Shown here: one piece after another, positions 25,659-35,371 of the stretch
Layout: the number at the start of each line of letters is the position of its first letter
Position numbering within the stretch: the stretch's first letter is position 1
NCBI GenBank assembly: GCA_015061285.1
Contig: SUWW01000004.1
Location: forward strand, 205,640 to 256,836
DNA from: Bacteroidales bacterium
GTDB lineage: Bacteria > Bacteroidota > Bacteroidia > Bacteroidales > Marinilabiliaceae
Direction of reading: 5' to 3'
Length of the DNA stretch: 51,197 nt
The notes under the pieces: model-generated
Told to the model about the DNA's origin: nothing
What the model saw: the letters and a program-made list of their open reading frames with translations, nothing else
The model's database searches: none
Translations under genes and position numbers: made by a program

Positions 25659-26606
25659 CTATCCAACAACATTCACTGGTTTCCCCGAGATGAAGCAGCG
25701 CACATTGTTGGTAGCAATGGTCATCAATCGCTCACGTGCCTCTTTCGAGGCCCAAGCAATATGCGGCGTAATGTAGCAATTTTCAAGTCCGAGTAGAGGG
25801 TTGTCAGCCTTAGGAGGTTCGCTGCTAAGCACGTCGAGGCAGGCTGCTTGAATCTGTCCATTCTTCAGCGCGCGGCTCAACGCGTCTTCATCGACGAGAG
25901 GTCCACGACCGCAGTTTATGAGTATGGCGCTCCGTTTCATTAGACTTAGTGCTTGCGCGTTTATAATATGGCGTGTATCGTCGCACAGTGGGCAATGCAG
26001 ACTTACGACGTCTGAAGTGCGGAAAAGTTCGTCGCGCGAAACGCTACGAATGCCTTGCGGTAGCTCTTTTTTGCTCGTCATGGCAACTACGTTCATACCA
26101 AAGGCGAGAGCTATTCGAGCCGTAGCCATGCCAGTGTTGCCAAGGCCGATGATGCCCATCGTTTTGCCTTGAAGTTCGGTTAGAGGCGTGTCGGCATAAC
26201 TAAAATCGATGCTCTGAGCCCAACGCCCCGCGCGGTTTTGCGAGGCGTAGTGGTCGACGTGTTGTGCCACATTCAGCAGATGTGCAAAAACCATTTGCGC
26301 CACCGAAGCAGTGCTGTATGCAGGAATATTTGTAACTACAATGCCCGCCTTCTTAGCTGCTTGCAAATCGACCACGTTGTAGCCAGTAGCCAGCACGCCA
26401 ATATAGCGTAGCTTAGGGAGTGCGGATATGTGTTCAGCAGTGATTATGGTCTTGTTGGTAAGTGCAATTTCCGCTTCGTTCAATCGTTCTAAAACAAGTT
26501 CAGGCGCAGTGCGGTCAAAGACATCAACTTCGCCAAGAGTTTTCAAATTTTCCCACGACAAATCGCCAGGATTGAGCGTGTAGCCATCGAGTACAACTAT
26601 TTTCAT
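25659..26606 (-). CDS. D-isomer-specific 2-hydroxyacid dehydrogenase
   Basis: A 315-residue cytosolic NAD-dependent dehydrogenase, of the hydroxypyruvate reductase/glycerate dehydrogenase type. The Rossmann motif MGIIGLGNTGMATARIA lies near the middle, and the catalytic residues appear as Arg in NCGRGPLVDE, Glu in LSSEPP and His in TPHIAWAS. The ATG at 26606 is chosen because homologues start MKIVVLDG; a longer frame from 26681 adds an unlikely head. It converts a 2-keto acid such as hydroxypyruvate to the D-hydroxy acid, or the reverse. Substrate cannot be fixed from sequence. Monocistronic. Confidence 0.9.
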   Translation of the reverse strand: MKIVVLDGYTLNPGDLSWENLKTLGEVDVFDRTAPELVLERLNEAEIALTNKTIITAEHISALPKLRYIGVLATGYNVVDLQAAKKAGIVVTNIPAYSTASVAQMVFAHLLNVAQHVDHYASQNRAGRWAQSIDFSYADTPLTELQGKTMGIIGLGNTGMATARIALAFGMNVVAMTSKKELPQGIRSVSRDELFRTSDVVSLHCPLCDDTRHIINAQALSLMKRSAILINCGRGPLVDEDALSRALKNGQIQAACLDVLSSEPPKADNPLLGLENCYITPHIAWASKEARERLMTIATNNVRCFISGKPVNVVG

Positions 26607-26689
26607 AATTATAAAAATAAGAGAGCGAAAGGTAGCTTTCTGTTTGCAAAGACAAAATAGGACATTCAAGTTTCGTGGCAATGTTCAAC

Positions 26690-26723
26690 AAAAAAGCCCC
26701 TCAGCGAAAGATGCTGAGAGGCT
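26690..26723 (-). terminator. Terminator of the SusCD operon
   Basis: On the minus strand AGCCTCTCAGC (26723-26713 or so) pairs with GCTGAGGGGCT across a 6-7-nt loop, followed by six T residues. It lies 40 bp past the stop of the 26763-29078 gene. Confidence 0.85.
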
Positions 26724-26762
26724 CGTGCTAAATGCTAATAAAGTGAAAGAGGTTGTGTTGTA

Positions 26763-29078
26763 TTAAGGTCGGCACGAAGAAGCGCCAACACCAACGGTAT
26801 AGACAGCAGAGTTGAGCACATCGGCAGTTTGTAGAAATACAAATCCGCCATCTTTGAATGTGTGCATCATGTTGTCGGATGCAGTTTCGGTGGTATAGTT
26901 GCCAAGCGGACGAGGTGCAACGAAAAGATCGTCGGCATACATAGCCGAACCATCTTGTTTGGTAAGCACTTTCACAATGGCATCGTTAGCACTACTCATA
27001 TCGCTTGCGAGAGCAGCTTCGGCCGAGCCAGCACCGCGCGAAGTAGACGATAGAGCGTTCGCAGCTTTAGTCCAGAAGCTATTGTCGGCTAAAGGATCTT
27101 CAACACCAAACATTGCAGTAGAGTAGTTGTCGCGTATGTCGAATGTTACGCCTGAGAATTTGCGAATATCCAATCCGCTTGATTGTATAGGGCGTTCACT
27201 ATCGCTATCACCATTGCGTGTGGCAACGAAGAGGTTGTTGCGCATAGTGAGAAGCATACCATCGGTAGGCGTTGAGTTGCGAATGTCGAGCATTGCATCG
27301 CCACGATAAGCACCATGATTTATGAAGGTGTTGTTGTAGATGTTGATATTCCAATATCCTTCAAATTCGGTGTATTTCTGCGTGGCAATAAGAGCTGCAG
27401 GCCAGTCGATGATAACATTGTTGCTAAATTCGAAGTCGACAAAGAGGTTGGTCTCAGGTGCGCATTTCGACTCGTTGCATGAGATAAAAGCATAACCTTG
27501 TCCGCCTTCTTTGAACATACCACTATGGCTAAATTCGCAACCTGTTACGTGGAATCGCTTGATAATCTTGTAGTTTGCGCCTTGAACGCGAATCCAACCG
27601 CGTATGAAATTCTTGAATGAGCAGTTGTTCACTTCGAAACCTTCGAGAGTGAATTCCATAGCTTCGGAGTATTGATTGATGAAGTAATTGCCAGTGCCAG
27701 TAGTGCTGACAGCCCATCCGTTGTCGTCGTAAGCATTGAGTTGCTCGTAGCTTACAGCCTTTTCGCAAACGAAGTCGATGTTTTCAAATTTTAGCGCTTC
27801 AATTTGTATAGCGCCATCTTCTCCTTCGTTAGGATTGCGGCCGAACGACCAGTTGCACGAACGCGGCGAATAGGTGCCATTGGCAGCGTTGTATGAAGTG
27901 CCCATACCCATATATACAGTAGCGCGTCCAGTAGGACAAGAAAGGGTGAAACCTTTGCTCATGGTTACGGTGTTGGCGCAGTAGTATACGCCGCCATTTT
28001 CAAGCTGAAACTCGGTGCCTTCTGCAAGCTCGTTATCATCCATAAATTCTTGAAGAATATTATCGATGCGTCGAGCGTTGAGCAAAGTGCCAGTTTGGTC
28101 GTCGTAGATGGTGTCGCCAGGATAGTCGCTGTCGTTAGTGCCTTTTTTGTAAATAACTATAGCGTCGGGAGCATCGCCTTTCATACGTACCATTACGGTG
28201 TTGTAGGGCTTGTCGCCTTCGCGAAGATCGCTATCGTTGTTCCACGCTTTCACTACGTACATAGTATTACGTTGCAAGCCATCAACCGAAATGGTCGTCT
28301 CGCCAGTGGTGAGCAAATCGGTGTTGCCCGATATGTCGATGGTTTTGTATACTTCGTTGCTACCCGAAGGAGTGAAGGTGATGTAGTCGGCTTTGTAGAT
28401 GGTAAGATCGTCGCTAATTTTTATAGCGTGCTCGCCGAAAATTTCCACAGCATCTTCGTCGGTGCTTGTGCCCGAATAATTAGTAGAACTCTTCTGAGTA
28501 TCTTTCATACGTAGGTCGAGCACAAGGTCGAGAGTTGTCTCAGTGACGTTCTCGCGTTTCATCACAGTAGGAGTGTAGTATCGCGTATTTGACGTCACAA
28601 GGCAGTTGTTGCTTTGGTGCGAGCCATCGCCATTGCCAAACCAACTTGAGTTTTGCGAGTTGTTGCGAAGTTCATCTTCTGTAGGGTTAGCCGAAAGGCC
28701 TTTGTTGCTGAGGCAGCGAATAGCAAAACGATATTTTGTGTTGTACTGCAAATCTTCAACTAAGTATGTATAAATATCGGCACCTTCGATGATGATACTC
28801 TTCAAGTAGTCGTCGTTGACCCATTCAGGGTTGAGGTTTTGTCCAACGCCATAGCGAATTTCATATCCATAAACATCGTCTACAGGGAACCAATAGAGGC
28901 GTATGTCGTTACGGTTTTCAGGCGCGCAAATGTTGTGACCTTCGCTGTAGCCCGTGGTGCTTTCTTGACGGAATTGGGTCTGGAATTCGCGGTTAGGACC
29001 ACTTGCCGACCATTCTTCTTCGCAAGCACACAATAGGGCAGTGCACGCCAATGTGTATATTATAGATGACTTTTTCAT
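26763..29078 (-). CDS. Surface lipoprotein with FnIII and DUF4957/DUF5123 beta-helix domains
   Basis: A 771-residue lipoprotein (lipobox LLCAC), third gene of the SusC-SusD operon, 26 bp after SusD. The first 300 residues have fibronectin-III-like stretches (IRLYWFPVDDVYGYEIRYG, YTYLVEDLQYNTKYRFAIR, TTISVDGLQRNTMYVVKAW). Residues about 330-760 form a right-handed beta-helix of the DUF4957/DUF5123 type: ALKFENIDFVC, GFEVNNCSFKNFIRGW, FHVTGCEFSHSG, NINIYNNTFINHG, MLLTMRNNLFVA. Such proteins take the SusE/F position in systems for pectin and related glycans, holding the glycan at the cell surface. No catalytic residues are recognised, so I take it as a binding protein rather than a lyase. Confidence 0.82.
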   Translation of the reverse strand: MKKSSIIYTLACTALLCACEEEWSASGPNREFQTQFRQESTTGYSEGHNICAPENRNDIRLYWFPVDDVYGYEIRYGVGQNLNPEWVNDDYLKSIIIEGADIYTYLVEDLQYNTKYRFAIRCLSNKGLSANPTEDELRNNSQNSSWFGNGDGSHQSNNCLVTSNTRYYTPTVMKRENVTETTLDLVLDLRMKDTQKSSTNYSGTSTDEDAVEIFGEHAIKISDDLTIYKADYITFTPSGSNEVYKTIDISGNTDLLTTGETTISVDGLQRNTMYVVKAWNNDSDLREGDKPYNTVMVRMKGDAPDAIVIYKKGTNDSDYPGDTIYDDQTGTLLNARRIDNILQEFMDDNELAEGTEFQLENGGVYYCANTVTMSKGFTLSCPTGRATVYMGMGTSYNAANGTYSPRSCNWSFGRNPNEGEDGAIQIEALKFENIDFVCEKAVSYEQLNAYDDNGWAVSTTGTGNYFINQYSEAMEFTLEGFEVNNCSFKNFIRGWIRVQGANYKIIKRFHVTGCEFSHSGMFKEGGQGYAFISCNESKCAPETNLFVDFEFSNNVIIDWPAALIATQKYTEFEGYWNINIYNNTFINHGAYRGDAMLDIRNSTPTDGMLLTMRNNLFVATRNGDSDSERPIQSSGLDIRKFSGVTFDIRDNYSTAMFGVEDPLADNSFWTKAANALSSTSRGAGSAEAALASDMSSANDAIVKVLTKQDGSAMYADDLFVAPRPLGNYTTETASDNMMHTFKDGGFVFLQTADVLNSAVYTVGVGASSCRP

Positions 29079-29104
29079 TTCTGTCTCTGATTTTTACATT
29101 TTTA

Positions 29105-31141
29105 CTAATAGCCATAGTAGTTTTGGTATGCACCATTGCTTCGGCTTATATACGTTTGCGAAATAGGCAATATGTAGCGCACTGCAGGCAAGGAATTAAC
29201 ATCGGTAGCAGTGAGGCTTACTTTGTCGGATTCGTTGGCATATATATATCCACGGAACGAATATCTACAACCATCTTTTATGCTGCTTTCGCCAGTCCAT
29301 GCCGAGGTGATGTCGGTGGTGATGTATTTGGTGAATTTTACATAGTTGGCGGTGTCTTTTTCCTCTATTATGTTGGCTTTCGTCTTTGGATAGAGGTTCA
29401 AGATGTCTACATACATATACTTAGAATTAGTGCAAGGATATACGTATGCATCGCCTGGGTTGTCTTCGTATTTCATAAGTAGATAAGTGAAACCGCTCAT
29501 GAGGTCGCAGCCATACTTTATTTTTTTGAAGCTTGATGTTTCATCAATATCGTCGCTGCTTGCCGAGAATGTGCAGAAGTTGTTGATGTTGTTCTCGTCG
29601 GAGCCAGTGCCTACCTCTTTGGCAAATTCGAAGTAGTTGTAGAATTGGCGGAAAACGACTTCCGAGTATCTATTCCAACGAACGAGATCCTTCCAACGCA
29701 TGCTTTCGCCGCCAAACTCCCACGCACGTTCATCGACAATAGCTTCGAAGAAGTCGTCTTTGGTGCTTGCTGTGCAGCTTGGCAGGCCAGCGCGTGTGCG
29801 TACTTTGTTGATGGCTTCGTAGGCTTCACTTGTAGGTCCTTCATTCACTTCGTTAGCTGCTTCGGCATACATAAGTAGCACATCGGCGTAACGCATATAA
29901 GGGAAATTTATGCCATCGCTGCTGGTAGAGCTTTCGCCATATCCAGGGGCATTGGTCCATAGCTTACTCCATTTGTTGCAGCGAGTGAGTAGACCATAAG
30001 GTTTGAATGAGGTTGCATATACAGCATTCTCGACATTTTTGCCATCGGTGGTTTTGTATGAACCCTCGGCGTAGTCCCACAAGCCAATCACATAGTCGCG
30101 ACGTACATCGGTGCTGTCGAATGTCCAACGATAGAAAGCATTGAGTTGAAGGCTGCCGCCTGTTTTGCCATAGTTTGCATCGTCGTAGCTGCTCGAAGGA
30201 CCATGTGAATATCCTACGTAGCCACTCAATCCTACAGCAAAAGGAATCTCAAAAATCGGGTCGTCTGCATTGTCGACAATGAAGTTGCATTCGTCGATAA
30301 ACACCTGACGGTAGGGCTTTACGAGGTCGTGCTTGCCCGAACTGATAACGCTATCGCAATAGGCCATTGCCTTTTTGTAGTAGTCTTTGTAGTCGGTAGC
30401 ACGTTGCATTTCGTAGCTTATTGAGCCATTGTGACGAAGCGAATAGCCACCGCGAGCAAGAGCTATGCGAGCAATGAGTGCCCATGCGTACTCTTTTGAG
30501 CAACGCTCTACTGTTACCTCTTCGGCAAATTTCATGTTTTGAGCAGCGCTTTCGAGGTCAGCGATAATAGCATCGAGAATGTCGTTGCGGTCGGCAATAG
30601 GCATCACCATTTCGTCGGCAACATCCATAGCACGTTCGAATCGGAATGGCACATCGCCCCAAAGCATCACGAGGTCGTAGTAGTTCATTGCGCGTATGCA
30701 TTTTGCTTCGCCAATCATCTGAAGCACATCTTCATCGCCTTGCGTGTAGAGGTCGGAAGCCTCGGCAGCAGTTACGAAGTTGTTGGCATATTCAATGGTG
30801 GCGTATGCTGCAGTCCAAGTGTTGGTGAGGTCCGAACCGTCAGGCGTGGCATCGAAGCAGCGATAGTCGGTGCCGAGTGCGCTTCGAGTGTCGGATGAGA
30901 ATGTTGCCATCTCCACATCGCTATTGAGGCAAAATGTGGTCATATAGGCATTGCCATAGGTGTCTTTGCTTGTAAGATAGTGATATACACCGTAGAGGGC
31001 TTGCTCCATTTCGTCGACTGTATTGAATACTTCTGCTTCAGTAAAATTCGAAGCTGAGTTGACTTTCAAATAGTCGTCGCATGAAGGCAGAGCTAAAACT
31101 GCTGCGGCTAATGCTGTTGTTATATATATATTGTTCTTCAT
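29105..31141 (-). CDS. SusD/RagB-family glycan-binding lipoprotein
   Basis: A 678-residue surface lipoprotein (lipobox ALPSC, then DDYL). SusD features: NFTEAEVFNTVDEMEQALYGVY near the N-terminus, TPR-like helices (IGEAKCIRAMNYYDLVMLWGDVPF; YAWALIARIALARGGYSL), and late NFPYMRYADVLLMYAEAANE with INKVRTRAGLP and ERAWEFGGESMRWKDLVRW. It would sit as a lid on the SusC barrel and bind an oligosaccharide. It starts 8 bp after the SusC stop and precedes the DUF4957/5123 lipoprotein. Somewhat longer than the usual 500-600 residues, with extra sequence toward the end. Confidence 0.95.
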   Translation of the reverse strand: MKNNIYITTALAAAVLALPSCDDYLKVNSASNFTEAEVFNTVDEMEQALYGVYHYLTSKDTYGNAYMTTFCLNSDVEMATFSSDTRSALGTDYRCFDATPDGSDLTNTWTAAYATIEYANNFVTAAEASDLYTQGDEDVLQMIGEAKCIRAMNYYDLVMLWGDVPFRFERAMDVADEMVMPIADRNDILDAIIADLESAAQNMKFAEEVTVERCSKEYAWALIARIALARGGYSLRHNGSISYEMQRATDYKDYYKKAMAYCDSVISSGKHDLVKPYRQVFIDECNFIVDNADDPIFEIPFAVGLSGYVGYSHGPSSSYDDANYGKTGGSLQLNAFYRWTFDSTDVRRDYVIGLWDYAEGSYKTTDGKNVENAVYATSFKPYGLLTRCNKWSKLWTNAPGYGESSTSSDGINFPYMRYADVLLMYAEAANEVNEGPTSEAYEAINKVRTRAGLPSCTASTKDDFFEAIVDERAWEFGGESMRWKDLVRWNRYSEVVFRQFYNYFEFAKEVGTGSDENNINNFCTFSASSDDIDETSSFKKIKYGCDLMSGFTYLLMKYEDNPGDAYVYPCTNSKYMYVDILNLYPKTKANIIEEKDTANYVKFTKYITTDITSAWTGESSIKDGCRYSFRGYIYANESDKVSLTATDVNSLPAVRYILPISQTYISRSNGAYQNYYGY

Positions 31142-31149
31142 GGCTGATT

Positions 31150-34100
31150 TTAGAATGTAAGGTTAACACCGAGAAGGAAGCCACGGCTACGAGGATAACG
31201 GTTGTAGTCCATGCTTGGCGTGAGTCCGCTCTGAATGTCTACTTCGGGGTCGTAGCCCGAATATTTTGTGATGCAGAATAGGTTTGAACCTGTGAAGTAT
31301 ATGCGAGCTTTCTGACACTTAATTTTTTGTGTAAGCTCTTTGGCAAATGTGTAGCCAATAGTTAAGTCTTGCAAACGGAGGAACGAACCATCTTCTACGA
31401 AGTATGAATGCATCACGTTGGAGCCTACGCGAATAGGATTCCATAGGTTGTGGTCTTCGTTCATCTCTTTGTAGGCTTGCGGGTCGCCAAATGTAGAGTA
31501 GCGGTCTTTACGTTCGCCATTTTCGTTGATGTAGCGCCAACGATGGTTGCTGTCGAAATCTTTTAGTATGTTGCGAGGGTATAGTCCTTTCGTCATCCAA
31601 TCTCCATTATCGCTCGTAAGTGTGTATGCATTGGCGTTGTATACGTCGAAGTCGAGCATATATATGAAGTTCATCGTCATGTCGAATTGTTTATAGCTGC
31701 CGCTTAAGCCAAAGCCACCTTGGAATCTTGGTGTGGTATTACCGATTATGGTGCGGTCGTTGACGTCTACTATGCCATCACCAGTAATATCTTTGAATTT
31801 GATGTCACCTGGTTGTAGGTCGCCATCGTTCAACACTTGGTTGTATACTACGCCAGGGTGAATATTCTCTACATAGCTTTGCGAAATCCAATCGAAATCG
31901 TCTATACCGTATATTCCATCGTATACAAAGCCATACATAAGACCCACTTGTTTGCCAACCATACATAAATAGTCGGATTTGGCTTCGCTGTCGTATTTAG
32001 AATACCACTTGGCACCTTCGGGCGTACTTATGTATTCTGCGCCGTTGAGTTTGTCGATTTTATTCTTGTTATGTCCAATGTTGAAGTTGAAATCCAGACG
32101 AGCATCGGTGGTTTGTATGATGTTGTAGTTGATTGAAATCTCAATACCCTTGTTAGTGGTCTGACCAATGTTCTGAATTTGAGTTTTGTAGCCAGTTGTC
32201 ATAGGTATGTCGGCTTCGAGAAGCAAATCCTTGGTGGTGTTCCAATAAAACTCAGGAGTGATTTCAATTTTGTCGTCAAACAAGCTAAGGTCTACAGCAA
32301 TGTTGCGGCTAAGTGTGGTCTCCCATTTGATGCTTGGATTTGGCATTTTGGTGTCGCTGGCGTTGCTGTAATAGTTATCGCCGCTTGTGTTTTTACCACC
32401 GTTTTCGCCAAATACGACCTTCGACTTGCTTGTGCCGTAGTTATATACCCACATGTCGTTGTCGATGTTGTTGTTGCCCGATAGACCCACAGCAGCACGA
32501 AGCTTCAAGTTGCTAAGCCAATCAAAATCCATGAAATCTTCACGACTTATTACCCATGCAGCCGATGCAGCAGGGAAGTTGCCCCATTGTTTGCCTTGTG
32601 CAAATTTGGTAGAACCATCGGCGCGGAATGTTCCACTAAGTAGGTATTTATGATCGTAGTTATAGCTGATTTGTCCGAAGAACGAGGCAGTCTTGTCGGG
32701 TGTCTCTACCGAACTTGAAGTACTTATGAGCGAAGCCTTGCTGATTTTAGCTATGGCTTGTTTTGCTGTTGTCATCTGAGGAAATTCCTTAGCAACGGTC
32801 TTTTCTTGCGAACTATTAATCTGCTGTATCTCTTGACCAATTATCACATTTATGTTATGAAGAAAGTTGAATGTCTTCGAGTAGCTTATGGTGTTGGTCC
32901 AAGTAAGTTTGTTGCCTCGCTTATTGGTGTTGTTGAGCACAGGCTTTTGATTCGACGATTTCGAGGATAAGTATCCATAGAATTGATTCTCGTCTGAGAA
33001 TGTGTTGAAGAGGGCAATGTCGCTCTTTATCACCAAATCTTTTATAGGTGTTATTTCCAAACTTGCTTGGTTTGTGATGCTGTAAGCATGTTTTTTACGG
33101 TAGTATTGGTCTATTTGTGTGAGAGAATTCATCTGCATAGCCTCATAAATCTCGTCATCGTCTTGCACTTCGTCGGGAATTCTACCGAATGCGCGCACAC
33201 CATCTACAGGTTTGTATTGTAGTATAGATACTATACCACCTTTACCTACGTTGTCGGCACCAGCTCCAGTGTCGCGTCGATATGTGACGCGAGGGTTGAT
33301 AAGGAGTTTTATATGGTCGTTGAATTTTATGCTAAGTTTCGCGTTGAGGTTAGTGCGTATCACACCGCTGCCATCGATCACACCATTTTGCTCGTTGTGC
33401 GTGATAGATACGTTGGCTTTCATCTTCTCGTTGCCGCCGCTCATCGTAATATTATACATATGGCTCCATGGATGACTACCCATGATTTCGTCTTCCCACT
33501 TCGTTCCTTCGAGGTTTTTGTATAGCTCAAGGTCACTTGGGTAGCCATCTTGTCCGTAGGTAGAGCCCCAGTTCAAACGCCATTTGCGGCGAGCCGTGCT
33601 ACTCTCCGATGGATTCTTGAAATCTACGGCTTCGGTGGCGTAGTATACAAATTCGTATGGGTCAAGTACGTCGATATGGTTGGCCAACATGCTAACCTGA
33701 TGATACATATTGAAATCGACTTTCATCTTGCCCTCTTGCGCACCTTTGGTAGTTACTATTACAACGCCATTGCCACCTTTAGCTCCGTATATTGCAGTAA
33801 GCGATGCATCTTTCAAAATGTCTATCGACTGAATGTCGGTAGGTGGAATATCGTTGATATTGTCGGTAGGAAAACCGTCGACAATAAATAGTGGTTGGTT
33901 GCTTTGTGTAACCGACGTTCCACCACGCACACGAATGTTGATATCTGCGCCTGGTGCGCCATCGACGGTGGTAACTTGCACGCCAGCAACTTTACCAGCA
34001 AGAGCTTCGCCTGCCGATGCAACTGGTGCAACGGCCAATTTGGCTCCCGAAATAGAGCCTACCGAACCCGTCAAGTCGCGACGCACGGTGTTGCCGTAGC

Positions 34101-34437
34101 CCACTGCTACTACCTCGTCGAGTGAGGTCATCTCGTCGTTGAGTGTAACCTCTATCGATGTGCGCCCCGATACTTGTATCGATTTTTTTTCATAGCCGAT
34201 GAACGATACATTGAGCGTTGCATCTGCGGGTGCATTGATAGTGAAATTACCTTCGAAGTCGGTAATCGTTCCTGTTGAAGCCCCTTGCACCATCACTGCA
34301 GCTCCTGGTATTGGCTGCCCTTGTTGGTCGAGGACTTTTCCTGTTATTGAGACATTCTGTGCCTGCGCATCCATTGGCATTGCCAATAGAAAAGCAGCGC
34401 AAAACGCTCCCAATAACCATTTGAGTTTTTTGTTCAT
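31150..34437 (-). CDS. SusC/RagA-family TonB-dependent outer-membrane transporter
   Basis: A 1095-residue outer-membrane transporter (signal peptide to about residue 27, MDAQAQ). After it come a CarboxypepD_reg-like domain (VSITGKVLDQQGQPIPGAAV), the SusC-type TonB box region (MTSLDEVVAVGYG), the plug (GEALAGKVAGVQVTT, INIRVRGGTSV, PLFIVDGFP, IQSIDILKDASLTAIYGAKGGNGVVIVTT) and a 22-stranded barrel ending in an aromatic strand (GFLLGVNLTF). It imports glycan fragments with energy from TonB. It is the first gene of the SusC-SusD-DUF operon. No sensor (HTCS, anti-sigma/ECF pair) or glycosidase is adjacent, so regulation and enzymes lie elsewhere. Confidence 0.97.
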   Translation of the reverse strand: MNKKLKWLLGAFCAAFLLAMPMDAQAQNVSITGKVLDQQGQPIPGAAVMVQGASTGTITDFEGNFTINAPADATLNVSFIGYEKKSIQVSGRTSIEVTLNDEMTSLDEVVAVGYGNTVRRDLTGSVGSISGAKLAVAPVASAGEALAGKVAGVQVTTVDGAPGADINIRVRGGTSVTQSNQPLFIVDGFPTDNINDIPPTDIQSIDILKDASLTAIYGAKGGNGVVIVTTKGAQEGKMKVDFNMYHQVSMLANHIDVLDPYEFVYYATEAVDFKNPSESSTARRKWRLNWGSTYGQDGYPSDLELYKNLEGTKWEDEIMGSHPWSHMYNITMSGGNEKMKANVSITHNEQNGVIDGSGVIRTNLNAKLSIKFNDHIKLLINPRVTYRRDTGAGADNVGKGGIVSILQYKPVDGVRAFGRIPDEVQDDDEIYEAMQMNSLTQIDQYYRKKHAYSITNQASLEITPIKDLVIKSDIALFNTFSDENQFYGYLSSKSSNQKPVLNNTNKRGNKLTWTNTISYSKTFNFLHNINVIIGQEIQQINSSQEKTVAKEFPQMTTAKQAIAKISKASLISTSSSVETPDKTASFFGQISYNYDHKYLLSGTFRADGSTKFAQGKQWGNFPAASAAWVISREDFMDFDWLSNLKLRAAVGLSGNNNIDNDMWVYNYGTSKSKVVFGENGGKNTSGDNYYSNASDTKMPNPSIKWETTLSRNIAVDLSLFDDKIEITPEFYWNTTKDLLLEADIPMTTGYKTQIQNIGQTTNKGIEISINYNIIQTTDARLDFNFNIGHNKNKIDKLNGAEYISTPEGAKWYSKYDSEAKSDYLCMVGKQVGLMYGFVYDGIYGIDDFDWISQSYVENIHPGVVYNQVLNDGDLQPGDIKFKDITGDGIVDVNDRTIIGNTTPRFQGGFGLSGSYKQFDMTMNFIYMLDFDVYNANAYTLTSDNGDWMTKGLYPRNILKDFDSNHRWRYINENGERKDRYSTFGDPQAYKEMNEDHNLWNPIRVGSNVMHSYFVEDGSFLRLQDLTIGYTFAKELTQKIKCQKARIYFTGSNLFCITKYSGYDPEVDIQSGLTPSMDYNRYPRSRGFLLGVNLTF

Positions 34438-34954
34438 ACCTTGTTATTGATAAATTGATTTTTGAATTGTTGTTGAGATAGTCTTTGTGTTGGTTATTAT
34501 CTTAACAAGTGCAAAAATATCTGCAGGATAGTTAATAAATGTGTAGTGTAATTGTCATAGATGTGTACATTTTTGTCAAAACAATCTCTTTTATGGGGAC
34601 TTTTTGATACATGTGTGATAGTATTTGTCCGAATGCCTATTTATAAGTGAAAGCTGTTAAGGATGGTGGAAATATCTATGCATAATTACGACGCAATTGT
34701 CTTGTCTACCCAATGAGATGTTGCTGCGAATCTTTTAGTATGTCTTTATAAATATTTACCGAGAAAGCACCATCGTTTTGTCTTCGAAGTTTGGAATGTG
34801 TTTTTATGGTCTGAAGCGGTCAATATTTATGCTATTTAAGAGGAAATAAATAATAATCAATTAAGACGAAAAAATATTTCATTCTAAATGAGAGAGTTAG
34901 TAAAAAAGTGATAAAAAAGTTTGTAGGAGCTATTGCGCAGAACAAAATAGTGCG
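34438..34954. other. AT-rich divergent intergenic region
   Basis: About 517 bp without a gene, between the start of susC (minus) and the SRP RNA promoter (plus). It holds the susC -7 box at 34512-34519. The rest is AT-rich with no clear ORF, hairpin or repeat that I can support. Confidence 0.5.
34512..34519 (-). promoter_or_regulatory. -7 box of the susC operon
   Basis: On the minus strand TATTTTTG matches TAnnTTTG, giving a leader of about 70 nt before the susC ATG. No clear -33 element. Confidence 0.5.
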
Positions 34955-34962
34955 TACATTTG
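34932..34962 (+). promoter_or_regulatory. Promoter of the SRP RNA-tRNA operon
   Basis: A -33 ATTG (34932-34935) and a -7 TACATTTG (34955-34962) are separated by 19 bp, matching the Bacteroidota primary-sigma consensus. Transcription would start near 34970, a few bases before the SRP RNA. Confidence 0.75.
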
Positions 34963-34978
34963 CACCCGCAAAAGCGAC

Positions 34979-35077
34979 ACGGGTAAGTCCTGTGCAACCA
35001 GCTCCCCCTGACTCCTCCAGGGCTTGACCGCAGCAAAGGTAGGGGGTTGAGCGGTGTGATGCAGATAGCTTACCCAC
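34979..35077 (+). ncRNA. ffs: Signal recognition particle RNA (small SRP/4.5S type)
   Basis: About 99 nt that fold into one long interrupted hairpin: GGGTAAG (34981-34987) pairs with CTTACCC (35069-35075), and CCCCC (35004-35008) pairs with GGGGG (35042-35046). The tip carries the SRP54-binding core: CAGG (35018-35021) on the 5' side and GCAGCAAAGGTAG (35030-35042) on the 3' side, aligning with CAGG and GCAGCCAAGGCAG of E. coli 4.5S RNA, with a short apical loop (CTTGA) between. It would pair with Ffh to target membrane proteins. It sits directly behind a strong promoter and just before three tRNAs. Ends are approximate. Confidence 0.85.
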
Positions 35078-35079
35078 CT

Positions 35080-35152
35080 GCCAGTGTAGCTCAGTTGGTA
35101 GAGCAACTGATTTGTAATCAGTCGGTCGTGGGTTCGAGTCCCTCCACTGGCT
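35080..35152 (+). tRNA. tRNA-Thr (TGT)
   Basis: A 73-nt cloverleaf: acceptor GCCAGTG/CACTGGC, D arm GCTC/GAGC, anticodon stem ACTGA/TCAGT around TTTGTAA (anticodon TGT), T loop TTCGAGT. CCA is not encoded. The second T-stem pair is T-T. Confidence 0.97.
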
Positions 35153-35191
35153 CTAAAAGGACAAAGGCTTTTACTTGTGTCGTTTTGCAAT

Positions 35192-35274
35192 GGGTGAATA
35201 CCAGAGTGGCCAAATGGGGCAGACTGTAAATCTGCTGTCTTTCGACTTCGGTGGTTCGAATCCATCTTCACCCA
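35192..35274 (+). tRNA. tRNA-Tyr (GTA)
   Basis: An 83-nt class II tRNA: acceptor GGGTGAA/TTCACCC, anticodon stem GCAGA/TCTGC around CTGTAAA (anticodon GTA), a long variable arm and T loop TTCGAAT. CCA is not encoded. Confidence 0.97.
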
Positions 35275-35287
35275 CATTCTAAGTTTT

Positions 35288-35360
35288 GCGGGAGTAGCTC
35301 AGTTGATAGAGCATCAGCCTTCCAAGCTGAGGGTCGCGGGTTTGAGCCCCGTTTCCCGCT
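35288..35360 (+). tRNA. tRNA-Gly (TCC)
   Basis: A 73-nt cloverleaf: acceptor GCGGGAG/TTCCCGC, anticodon stem TCAGC/GCTGA around CTTCCAA (anticodon TCC), T loop TTTGAGC. CCA is not encoded. Last gene of the RNA operon. Confidence 0.97.
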
Positions 35361-35371
35361 CTAAAGTTTAG

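Noticed and set aside
28050-28514. 154-codon plus-strand frame
   Set aside because: Antisense to the DUF4957/DUF5123 lipoprotein gene and without any recognisable motif.
34930-35277. 115-codon frame antisense to the SRP RNA and tRNAs
   Set aside because: It covers three structured RNA genes and has no coding features.
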